8,268 nucleotides of DNA from JACCZX01 sp040003315 (GTDB lineage: Bacteria; Pseudomonadota; Gammaproteobacteria; Burkholderiales; Burkholderiaceae_F): NCBI GenBank assembly GCA_040003315.1, contig JBDUCU010000120.1, positions 1 to 8,268 of the forward strand. The letters run 5' to 3'. Below are positions 1-6,203 of the stretch, in pieces. The position numbers and the translations under genes are program-made. How positions within the stretch are numbered: position 1 is the first letter of the stretch; each line of letters starts with the position of its first letter. Below the pieces are notes generated by a model that had not been told where the DNA came from, searched no databases, and saw only the letters and a program-made list of their open reading frames with translations.

Positions 1-167
1 CGAATCACGCAATGACACGTCGTGCACGCCGCGACCTTGCCGCATGCGTGTTCGATATCGACGTGGTGATCGAGCAGCGCGTCGGCGACCGATACGCCGG
101 GTTCGGTTTCGAATTCGGCGCCCTGCGGGCAGATTTCCGCATGCGGCAGAACGGTGATCTTCGGCAT
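1..167 (-). CDS. fdx: [2Fe-2S] ferredoxin of the Isc system (5' part, cut by window edge)
   Basis: This is the first 55 codons of the Isc-type ferredoxin; the rest lies beyond base 1. The protein is a soluble adrenodoxin-like [2Fe-2S] electron carrier that supplies electrons for cluster assembly on IscU. The start MPKITVLPH and the block HACGKVAACTTCHC align without gaps to E. coli Fdx as I remember it. That places three cluster ligands at C42, C48 and C51; the fourth (C87 in E. coli) is outside the window. The extra non-ligand cysteine of E. coli Fdx (C46) is alanine here. The ATG at 167 follows the hscA stop by 9 bases with no strong Shine-Dalgarno sequence, so translation is probably coupled to hscA. 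Its position as last core gene of the operon fits the family. Identity is near certain; only the missing 3' part is unverified. Confidence 0.95.
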   Translation of the reverse strand, partial: MPKITVLPHAEICPQGAEFETEPGVSVADALLDHHVDIEHACGKVAACTTCHCVI

Positions 168-176
168 TTGTGACGC

Positions 177-2063
177 TTAGCCGGCACCGCGACCGACGCT
201 CTGGAGTTCGTCAAGGCGGCGTCCCGCGAGCGCTGTGCGAATCGAGCGATCCATCCGACGAGCGGCAAAGTCGTCGGTCGCCTCGGCCAGCGCCTCGGTC
301 GAGCGCTTGATCGCGTCCACATCCTCGCCACGCGCACGGGCATCCAGCACCAACAGCAGCTCGTCGATGGCGACGCGCTCATCGTTCGAAAGCAGATCGG
401 CGTCGGACGCAAGCGCAGCATGCGTCGCTTCGATCAAGCGTTCGGCGTCAACCCTGAGCTCTCGCAACCTTCGGACACGCATATCACCGTCCACCGCTCC
501 GAATGAATCCTGAAGCATGCGGGTGATGTCTTCGTCGGATAACCCGTATGACGGCTTAACGACAATCGATGCCTGCACCCCGCTGGTCACCTCGAGTGCG
601 TTAACGTCGAGCAAGCCATCCGCATCGACCTGAAATGTGACCCGGACTCTAGCCGCTCCTGCCGGCATCGGCGGCACGCCGCGTAACTCGAAGCGGGCAA
701 GCGAACGGCAATCGGAAACCAGCTCGCGCTCCCCTTGCACCACGTGAATCGCAATCGCGGTTTGCCCGTCCTTGAACGTCGTGAATTCCTGAGCACGCGC
801 CACCGGGATCGTCGAGTTGCGCTCGATGATCTTCTCCACCAGCCCACCCATCGTCTCGAGTCCGAGTGATAACGGAATCACGTCGAGCAGCAGCCAATCG
901 TCGCCGGGAGCGCGGTTACCCGCGAGCAGGTTGGCCTGAATCGCCGCCCCCAGCGCGACCACCGTATCCGGATCAATGTTGGTCAGCGGCGACTGGCCAA
1001 AGAAAGTGCCGACGGCCTGTCGCACATGCGGCATGCGTGTGGCACCGCCGACCATCACCACGCCGTCGATCTGTGTGGTCGTCAGCGCGGCATCGCGTAC
1101 CGCGTTGCGACACGCGTCCAGCGTCTTGAGCACCAGGTGCTGCGTCATCTGCCAGAACTCGCGACTGGTCAACGTCTGGTCGACGATTTCACCGGTCGAT
1201 AAAACAGCTGTCACACGAGCTTCGCGCTCGACCGACAGCCGTTCCTTGACTTCGCGCGCCTTGACCAGCAATAGTCGCGAGTCCTGTGCCGACAGCGGCA
1301 ACGGTTTCGAACGCTCTACCAGACAACAAAACACTCGTTGATCGAAATCGTCGCCGCCCAGCGCTGTATCGCCGCCGGCCGCAAGGACTTCGAACACACC
1401 CTTGGTGAGCCGCAGGATGGAAATATCGAACGTCCCGCCGCCGAGGTCGTAGACCGCGTAGACCCCTTCAGCGCCCTGATCGAGTCCATACGCAACGGCC
1501 GCTGCGGTGGGCTCGCTCAACAATCGCAGCACGTTCAGGCCGGCAAGTCTCGCCGCGTCCTTGGTGGCCTGCCGCTGTGCGTCGTCGAAGTACGCGGGTA
1601 CCGTTATGACAGCACCCACCAGGTCGCCACCCAATGACTGCTCGGCGCGCTTGCGCAGTACTTTCAATATTTCGGCCGACACTTCAACCGGGCTTTTGAC
1701 GCCCGCGACGGTCCGAAGCTGAACCATGCCGGGCGCGTCGACGAAGTCATACGGCATGTTCTCGATGTGCTGCACGTCGCTCATGCCGCGCCCCATCAGA
1801 CGCTTGACCGAAACGACCGTGTTGCGTGCATCTGCGGCCTGCTGCTTCTGCGCGGGGTAGCCGACCGCCGTTGATCCATCAGGATGAAACTGGACGATCG
1901 ATGGCAACAGCATGCGGCCTTCGTCATCGGAGAGCACGGCTGGAATGCTGTGGCGCACGGTGGCAACGAGCGAATTGGTCGTGCCCAGGTCGATCCCCAC
2001 CGCGAGCCGGTGGCGGTGCGGATCAGTCGACTGCCCCGGCTCAGCGATCTGAAGCAGCGCCAT
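177..2063 (-). CDS. hscA: Fe-S assembly Hsp70 chaperone HscA
   Basis: HscA is a specialised Hsp70 ATPase. With its J-protein HscB it binds IscU and drives transfer of the nascent Fe-S cluster to acceptors. The 628 residues are close to the usual length (about 616-620). The nucleotide-binding domain shows phosphate-1 GIDLGTTNS at residues 23-31, DLGGGTFD at 206-213, GGDDFD at 236-241 and the adenosine motif VGGATRMP at 338-345. The interdomain linker DVIPLSLGLE spans 394-403. The beta-sandwich substrate domain follows (about 410-510), then a helical lid ending in a charged tail. The ATG shares one base with the hscB stop (TGATG) and has no clear Shine-Dalgarno sequence, so it probably depends on translational coupling. 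Its place between hscB and fdx separates it from general DnaK. I see no missing motif or frameshift. Confidence 0.97.
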   Translation of the reverse strand: MALLQIAEPGQSTDPHRHRLAVGIDLGTTNSLVATVRHSIPAVLSDDEGRMLLPSIVQFHPDGSTAVGYPAQKQQAADARNTVVSVKRLMGRGMSDVQHIENMPYDFVDAPGMVQLRTVAGVKSPVEVSAEILKVLRKRAEQSLGGDLVGAVITVPAYFDDAQRQATKDAARLAGLNVLRLLSEPTAAAVAYGLDQGAEGVYAVYDLGGGTFDISILRLTKGVFEVLAAGGDTALGGDDFDQRVFCCLVERSKPLPLSAQDSRLLLVKAREVKERLSVEREARVTAVLSTGEIVDQTLTSREFWQMTQHLVLKTLDACRNAVRDAALTTTQIDGVVMVGGATRMPHVRQAVGTFFGQSPLTNIDPDTVVALGAAIQANLLAGNRAPGDDWLLLDVIPLSLGLETMGGLVEKIIERNSTIPVARAQEFTTFKDGQTAIAIHVVQGERELVSDCRSLARFELRGVPPMPAGAARVRVTFQVDADGLLDVNALEVTSGVQASIVVKPSYGLSDEDITRMLQDSFGAVDGDMRVRRLRELRVDAERLIEATHAALASDADLLSNDERVAIDELLLVLDARARGEDVDAIKRSTEALAEATDDFAARRMDRSIRTALAGRRLDELQSVGRGAG

Positions 2064-2605
2064 CAGGCCGACGCATGATTGCCGCGCTGTGCTTCGAATG
2101 CCGCGGAGATCTCGCTTGCAAATTTTTCTATGAACATCAGCTGCCGCACCAGCGATGCCGCGAGTAAATGATCGGCGTCGACATCGAGCGCTCGAGCAAT
2201 TTCGCCCAGCAGACGGTCACGCTCGACGGCCATGCCATCTTGCAGGGTCTGAAGAGCGCTTCGGTTACGGCTCGTACGCGCGTCGTCGAGCGCTTCGCGC
2301 CATTCGAGCTGCCGCGTCAGAAACATCGCCGGCATCGAAGTGTTCGATTCGGCGTCGATCGGTGTCCCGGCCAGTTCGCACAGATATGCGGCACGCTTGA
2401 GCGGAGACTTCAGCGTCCGATACGCCTCATTGGCGAGCGTTGCCCATTGCATCGCGACCCGGCCCTCGGAAGCAGTGCCCGATGCAAAGCGGTCGGGATG
2501 AACCTGAGCCTGCACGCCGCGATACGCGCGATCCAGTTCGGCGGTGTCGAGTCCGAACTGTGGCGTCAGGTTGAAAAGCTTAAAGTGGTCCGGAAGCTGG
2601 AGCAT
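2063..2605 (-). CDS. hscB: Fe-S assembly J-domain co-chaperone HscB
   Basis: HscB is the 180-residue J-protein that delivers IscU to HscA and stimulates its ATPase. The N-terminal J-domain (about residues 5-75) opens with DHFKLFNL and carries the essential HPD at 36-38 (in QVHPDRFASG). The C-terminal helical bundle that binds IscU covers about 90-172 and includes the conserved LVRQLMFIEKF stretch. I chose the ATG at 2605 because it aligns with the start of the E. coli protein (171 residues). The open frame continues up to 2854, but that extension lies inside iscA and does not resemble a J-protein. A GTG two codons upstream (2611) is an alternative start. The gene begins 26 bases after the iscA stop and its TGA shares a base with the hscA ATG. 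No obvious Shine-Dalgarno sequence is visible. Confidence 0.94.
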   Translation of the reverse strand: MLQLPDHFKLFNLTPQFGLDTAELDRAYRGVQAQVHPDRFASGTASEGRVAMQWATLANEAYRTLKSPLKRAAYLCELAGTPIDAESNTSMPAMFLTRQLEWREALDDARTSRNRSALQTLQDGMAVERDRLLGEIARALDVDADHLLAASLVRQLMFIEKFASEISAAFEAQRGNHASA

Positions 2606-2631
2606 GGCCACGCGCCGGAACGCAGGGCGGA

Positions 2632-2982
2632 TCAGACGTTGAAGGATTCGCCGCAACCGCAGCGGTTTTTTTCCTTCGGATTGTTGAATTTGAATCCTTC
2701 GTTCAGACCTTCGCGCGCGAAATCGAGCTCGGTGCCCTCGAGGTAGGCAAGACTCTTCGGATCGACCAGGATCTTCACACCGTGGCTCTCGAACTGACGG
2801 TCCTCCGGTTGCGCAACATCGGCGTACTCGAGCTTGTAAGCCATGCCCGAGCAACCCGTTGTGCGCACCCCGAGTCGCAAGCCGATTCCGCGGCCGCGCT
2901 TCGCCAAAAAACCTGCGACGTGCTTCGCGGCACGCTCGGTCATCGTGATCGCAGCCGATTGACTGTTGGAAGCTTCGCTCAT
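2632..2982 (-). CDS. iscA: A-type iron-sulfur carrier IscA
   Basis: IscA is a HesB-like A-type carrier that binds iron or an Fe-S cluster and passes it to apoproteins. The 116 residues contain the family core LRLGVRTTGCSGMAYKLEY, EGLNEGFKFNNP and the C-terminal CGCGESF. The three ligand cysteines are C44, C108 and C110, equivalent to C35, C99 and C101 of E. coli IscA (107 residues). The N-terminus is nine residues longer than in E. coli. The ATG at 2982 overlaps the iscU stop by four bases (ATGA) and has a GAAGG four bases upstream, which supports this start over the internal ATG at codon 14. Its position between iscU and hscB is canonical and separates it from ErpA or SufA. All functional residues are present. 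Confidence 0.96.
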   Translation of the reverse strand: MSEASNSQSAAITMTERAAKHVAGFLAKRGRGIGLRLGVRTTGCSGMAYKLEYADVAQPEDRQFESHGVKILVDPKSLAYLEGTELDFAREGLNEGFKFNNPKEKNRCGCGESFNV

Positions 2983-3383
2983 GCCGCCTTCATCTCAGCC
3001 GCTTGAGGGTGCTTGGCGCGGTAGTCATCGATCGCCGCCTTGATTGCGTCTTCGGCAAGGATCGAACAGTGAATCTTGACGGGCGGCAGTGCCAGCTCTT
3101 CGGCAATCTGCGTGTTGCGAATCGTGCCCGCCTGATCCAGCGTCTTGCCCTTGACCCACTCGGTGACCAGCGAAGACGACGCGATTGCCGAACCGCAGCC
3201 ATAGGTCTTGAACCGCGCGTCCTCGATGACGCCCTGCTCGTTGACCCTGATCTGCAGCTTCATCACGTCGCCGCACGCCGGCGCGCCCACCATGCCGGTG
3301 CCCACGTGTTGGTCGCTCTTGTCGAACGAACCGACGTTGCGTGGATTTTCGTAGTGATCGATAACTTTGGTGCTGTATGCCAT
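2979..3383 (-). CDS. iscU: Fe-S cluster scaffold protein IscU
   Basis: IscU is the scaffold on which sulfur from IscS and iron are assembled into [2Fe-2S] and [4Fe-4S] clusters. The 134 residues include the expected ligands C37, D39, C63, H105 and C106, at the same numbers as in the E. coli protein. The HscA recognition motif LPPVK is intact at 99-103, which agrees with hscA and hscB lying downstream. The conserved start MAYSTKVIDHYENPRNVG fixes the initiation codon. AGAGG at 3394-3390, six bases upstream of the ATG, is a good ribosome binding site in the 13-base gap after iscS. The A-rich stretch between this site and the ATG should keep it accessible. The gene ends in a four-base overlap with iscA. 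Confidence 0.98.
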   Translation of the reverse strand: MAYSTKVIDHYENPRNVGSFDKSDQHVGTGMVGAPACGDVMKLQIRVNEQGVIEDARFKTYGCGSAIASSSLVTEWVKGKTLDQAGTIRNTQIAEELALPPVKIHCSILAEDAIKAAIDDYRAKHPQAAEMKAA

Positions 3384-3396
3384 TTTTTGCCTCTGC

Positions 3397-4605
3397 CTAA
3401 TGTGCTGCCCACTGCACTGTGCTCAAATCAATTCCATCCTTATACATCTCCCACAATGGAGACATCTCTCGCAGGCGTGCCACCTGGCGGGTTACCAAAT
3501 CAACCGTGAAATCGATTTCCTCCGGCGTCGTAAACCGACCGACTGTGAAACGGATCGAGCTGTGCGCCAGTTCGTCGCTGCGGCCCAGCGCGCGTAATAC
3601 ATAAGATGGTTCCAGACTGGCCGAAGTACAAGCAGAGCCCGATGATACGGCGACGTCCTTCATCGCCATGATCATGCTTTCGCCTTCGACGAAGTTAAAA
3701 CTCGCGTTCAGATTGTGCGGTACGCGGCACTCCCAGTCACCGTTCAGAAACACCTGTTCGGTTTGCGAGATGCCAGCCCATAAGCGGTCGCGCAACATAC
3801 GTATCCGCTCGTTGTCGGTAGCCATCTCCTCGCGCGCAAGTCGAAAGGCTTCGCCCATGCCGACGATCTGATGCGTGGGCAAAGTACCCGAGCGCAGACC
3901 GCGCTCGTGCCCGCCACCGTGCATCTGGGCTTCCAAGCGTACGCGCGGCTTGCGTCGGACGAACAGCGCGCCGACGCCCTTAGGCCCGTATGTCTTATGC
4001 GCTGAAAACGACATCAGGTCCACTTTGGACGGCGCCAGATCGACCACGACCTTGCCAGTCGCCTGGGCTGCATCAACGTGGAACACGATGCCCCGGGAGC
4101 GGGTCAGCTCGCCGATCGCGGCGATATCCTGGATGACACCGATTTCGTTATTGACCACCATCACCGAGACGAGAATCGTGTCAGGCCGAAGCGCCCCTTC
4201 GAGTTTGACCAGGTCGAGCAGACCGTTTTCCTGCACATCGAGGTAAGTAACTTCGAAACCGTCGCGCTCGAGCTCGCGCATCGTGTCGAGTGTTGCTTTG
4301 TGCTCGGTCTTCACGGTGACCAGGTGCTTGCCCCTGTCCTTGTAAAACCTCGCAACGCCTTTTAAAGCCAGGTTGATTGATTCTGTCGCACCCGAGGTCC
4401 AGATCAGTTCGCGCGGATCACAGTTCACCAACGCAGCCACCTGTTCGCGCGCCTGGTCGACCGCCTTCTCGGCGGTCCAGCCAAACGAATGGCTGCGCGA
4501 AGCTGGATTGCCGAAATTCTCACGCAACCACGGAATCATCGCGTCGACCACGCGCGGGTCCACCGGCGTCGTGGCTGAGTAATCGAGATAGATCGGAAGC
4601 TGCAT
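3397..4605 (-). CDS. iscS: Cysteine desulfurase IscS
   Basis: IscS is a PLP-dependent desulfurase of the class-V aminotransferase fold. It converts cysteine to alanine and carries the sulfur as a persulfide to IscU and other acceptors. The 402 residues match the family (E. coli 404). The PLP lysine is K204 in SFSAHKTYGPKG, the cofactor-stacking histidine is H102 in TEHKA, and the persulfide cysteine is C326 on the mobile loop SSGSACTSAS. The C-terminus SPLWEMYKDGIDL is typical of the IscU-binding end of group-I enzymes. The frame is open up to 4839, but I start at the ATG at 4605 because MQLPIYLDYSATTP matches the family N-terminus. AAGGG at 4615-4611 lies five bases upstream, overlapping the end of iscR. 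The gap to iscR is two bases, so coupling is likely. Confidence 0.98.
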   Translation of the reverse strand: MQLPIYLDYSATTPVDPRVVDAMIPWLRENFGNPASRSHSFGWTAEKAVDQAREQVAALVNCDPRELIWTSGATESINLALKGVARFYKDRGKHLVTVKTEHKATLDTMRELERDGFEVTYLDVQENGLLDLVKLEGALRPDTILVSVMVVNNEIGVIQDIAAIGELTRSRGIVFHVDAAQATGKVVVDLAPSKVDLMSFSAHKTYGPKGVGALFVRRKPRVRLEAQMHGGGHERGLRSGTLPTHQIVGMGEAFRLAREEMATDNERIRMLRDRLWAGISQTEQVFLNGDWECRVPHNLNASFNFVEGESMIMAMKDVAVSSGSACTSASLEPSYVLRALGRSDELAHSSIRFTVGRFTTPEEIDFTVDLVTRQVARLREMSPLWEMYKDGIDLSTVQWAAH

Positions 4606-4607
4606 CG

Positions 4608-5111
4608 TCACCCTTGTGCCTGCTCGCCCGCAACCGGTTTGCTGCCTCGACTCTGCAGTCGGCTGTCGTGCAGCACGGCAACGGTCGAATTCTTGGTTCT
4701 CGCCTTTTGTCTTTGCTGCTCGACCAAATCCGCCAACGTGACCGAATTCAGATAGTCGAACATGCGGCTGTTCAGATTCGCCCACAGATCGTGTGTCATG
4801 CAGCGCTGATCGTCGTGGCAATTTTCCTTGCCGCCGCACTGCGTCGCATCAAGCGGTTCATCGACCGCAAAAATGATGTCGGACACCGTGGTCTGATCCA
4901 TCGATCCATCGAGCTGATAACCACCGCCAGGCCCGCGCGTGCTGGCGACTAGCCGGCGCCGGCGCAGCTTGCCGAACAACTGCTCCAAGTATGACAACGA
5001 GATCCGCTGGCGTTCGCTGATTCCGGCCAGCGTCACCGGGCCTTCATGCTGGCGCATCGCGATGTCGATCATCGCTGTGACGGCAAAGCGTCCTTTGGTG
5101 GTCAGTCTCAT
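4608..5111 (-). CDS. iscR: Fe-S cluster-sensing Rrf2-family regulator IscR
   Basis: IscR is an Rrf2-family winged-helix repressor/activator whose DNA specificity changes when it carries a [2Fe-2S] cluster. The holo form normally represses its own isc operon. The N-terminal DNA-binding region runs from MRLTTKGRFAVTAM through SLSYLEQLFGKLRR to the wing RGPGGGY at 60-65. The cluster ligands C92, C98, C104 and H107 are all present, in CGGKENCHDDQRCMTH, at the same numbers as E. coli IscR. The 167-residue length is normal. The tail after about residue 135 is variable and looks disordered. The gene is first in the operon, about 65 bases downstream of a predicted transcription start. A matching IscR site lies on its own promoter, giving direct support for autoregulation. 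Confidence 0.97.
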   Translation of the reverse strand: MRLTTKGRFAVTAMIDIAMRQHEGPVTLAGISERQRISLSYLEQLFGKLRRRRLVASTRGPGGGYQLDGSMDQTTVSDIIFAVDEPLDATQCGGKENCHDDQRCMTHDLWANLNSRMFDYLNSVTLADLVEQQRQKARTKNSTVAVLHDSRLQSRGSKPVAGEQAQG

Positions 5112-5161
5112 AAAATCTGCTCAGATGGATGCGGTAATTCAGACCGGCTGCCGCGTCAAAG

Positions 5162-5186
5162 ATTCCCGATTAAATTAGTCGGGAAT
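5162..5186 (-). promoter_or_regulatory. IscR type-1 operator overlapping the isc promoter
   Basis: A 25-base near-palindrome reads, on the minus strand, ATTCCCGACT, then AATTT, then AATCGGGAAT. By eye it fits the E. coli type-1 IscR consensus (ATASYYGACT-RWWWY-AGTCRRSTAT) at all but three positions and is symmetric apart from one base pair. It overlaps the last two bases of the -10 box and covers the likely transcription start near 5178, a position where bound [2Fe-2S]-IscR would block RNA polymerase. I found only one such site here, whereas the E. coli iscR promoter has two. The consensus is from memory; binding itself is inferred. Confidence 0.85.
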
Positions 5187-5214
5187 TATACGGGAGTCTG
5201 CCCCGCAGGGTCAA
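5185..5214 (-). promoter_or_regulatory. Sigma70 promoter of the isc operon
   Basis: On the minus strand TTGACC (5214-5209) and a perfect TATAAT (5190-5185) are separated by 18 bp. This is the best sigma70-like promoter I saw in the window. The predicted start is near 5178, leaving an untranslated leader of about 66 bases before the iscR ATG at 5111. The IscR operator overlaps its downstream edge. It lies after the stop of the upstream cytochrome gene, so the isc genes form their own transcription unit. Confidence 0.88.
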
Positions 5215-5257
5215 TCAGCAGTCTTGGCTGGGAAGGGGCGCAACGAGTCGCGACTGA

Positions 5258-6112
5258 TTAGCGAACGCTTCTCCGCACACGCGGAGGAAGCAGCGCGATC
5301 AGCAACACACCAATCATCTGCCACGGCAGCGCGCCGCCGGAAGGCGCGTTAGCCGAAGTGCTCGGCGCCGGAGCGGTACCGGTGGGAGGAGTGGAGGCAG
5401 GTGCCGAGGCTTGCAGCGTGCCAAACAGAGGAATCTGCGCCGGCGCCGCGCTAGTGGTGCTCTGCAGGGACAGCGACGCAGCGCGCCCGACGTCCGTGCC
5501 CGCCACAGGCCGGAACTGAATGTTGACCGTACAACTTCCTACACCGGACTGCAGAGTTGTTGCCTGACACTGGGCGGCAGTCACGCTGTAGTCGTCGGCA
5601 TGCTGACCAGCGGCAATCTGCGCCGCGCCGTTGATGGCGAAAACCAGCGGCAGGGTGCCCGTGTTAGTCACCGTGATTGTTTGCACGGAAGTGGCACCCA
5701 CAGCAGTCGGCGGAAAAATGGGGCCGGGAAATGGCAGATAGGTCAGCGTCGGCGCGGGGGTCGGCATGTTCGCGATGTATACGGCCAAGTTTGCGAGCAT
5801 AGCGTCGCTGAATGTGCCAACTGGGAACAGGCCATCCATACCCGTGGCCTCAGTGTCGAGGTCAACGCCATCAAGTGCAGCCTTCAGCGCCGCCAGAGAC
5901 TTCGTATAGTTGAGGCCGGGAGCCGGCTGAAGCCGCTGCGCGATTTGATTGCGAATCGCCTGCAACCCCTCTGCGCCCGGAGATTCGTGGCAATCGCCGC
6001 AGGCGGAGTTATTGAACAGCGTCTCGCCATCTAAATAGACGGCTTGCCCTTGCGCGACGGGCGCTGTCAGCACGGCCAGCGCGAATCCAACGATTTTCGC
6101 CTTGCTCAACAT
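5258..6112 (-). CDS. Exported single-haem cytochrome c-like protein with Ig-like domain and C-terminal sorting-type tail
   Basis: I do not recognise a named gene. The 284 residues divide into five parts. Residues 1-24 look like a Sec signal peptide (lysines, then a hydrophobic core IVGFALAVLTAPVA). Residues 25-117 form a small class-I cytochrome c-like domain with haem motif CGDCH at 38-42, M92 as a plausible axial ligand, and a closing helix FSDAMLANLAVYIANM. Residues 120-235 look like a choice-of-anchor-D/ASH-like beta-sandwich, with TITVTNTGTLPLVF, a possible disulfide pair C182 and C194, and the IQFRP strand. Residues 236-258 are a Pro/Ala/Ser/Thr linker. Residues 259-284 have Gly-Gly, a short hydrophobic stretch and an RVRRSVR tail, like a processed sorting signal. 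I infer a periplasmic or surface-tethered redox protein. Its partner is unknown. It lies between metZ and iscR with no clear promoter of its own. Confidence 0.8.
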   Translation of the reverse strand: MLSKAKIVGFALAVLTAPVAQGQAVYLDGETLFNNSACGDCHESPGAEGLQAIRNQIAQRLQPAPGLNYTKSLAALKAALDGVDLDTEATGMDGLFPVGTFSDAMLANLAVYIANMPTPAPTLTYLPFPGPIFPPTAVGATSVQTITVTNTGTLPLVFAINGAAQIAAGQHADDYSVTAAQCQATTLQSGVGSCTVNIQFRPVAGTDVGRAASLSLQSTTSAAPAQIPLFGTLQASAPASTPPTGTAPAPSTSANAPSGGALPWQMIGVLLIALLPPRVRRSVR

Positions 6113-6120
6113 GTCGCCCA

Positions 6121-6127
6121 CCTCTCC
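6121..6127 (-). promoter_or_regulatory. Ribosome binding site that sets the start of the cytochrome-like gene
   Basis: On the minus strand GGAGAGG (6127-6121) lies eight bases upstream of the ATG at 6112. It overlaps an in-frame GTG at 6121 that would add three residues. The spacing favours the ATG, since a GTG start would share its G with the Shine-Dalgarno sequence. Confidence 0.7.
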
Positions 6128-6203
6128 AGCAGCAACTCATTGTCGGTGAACGACAGGCGATTTCTGATCCGCTGTACGCCCTAGCGCCGATCACCCGAAC
6201 GAG

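Noticed and set aside
2168..2746. 192-codon open frame on the plus strand
   Set aside because: It lies antisense to hscB and iscA, has no recognisable motif and is Arg/Leu/Ser-rich in the way of a shadow frame in GC-rich DNA.
2606..2854. N-terminal extension of hscB to 2854
   Set aside because: The extra 83 codons overlap iscA in another frame and are unlike J-proteins; the family start is at 2605.
4606..4839. N-terminal extension of iscS to 4839
   Set aside because: The extension overlaps iscR and is not IscS-like. ATG at 4605 has a good ribosome binding site and the family N-terminus.
5213..5259. Inverted repeat AATCAG/CTGATT and palindrome AGTCGCGACT after the cytochrome-like gene as a terminator
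   Set aside because: The arms are short or loopless, the spacing is long and no T-tract follows. The first repeat simply overlaps the isc -35 region.
5411..6034. 207-codon open frame on the plus strand
   Set aside because: It is antisense to the cytochrome-like gene, whose minus-strand reading has a signal peptide, haem motif and good ribosome binding site. The plus-strand product has none of these.
6141..6155. Inverted repeat TGTCG/CGACA between metZ and the cytochrome-like gene
   Set aside because: It is only 5 bp with no T-tract. It is too weak to call a terminator or operator, and I see no convincing promoter in this 91-base gap either.
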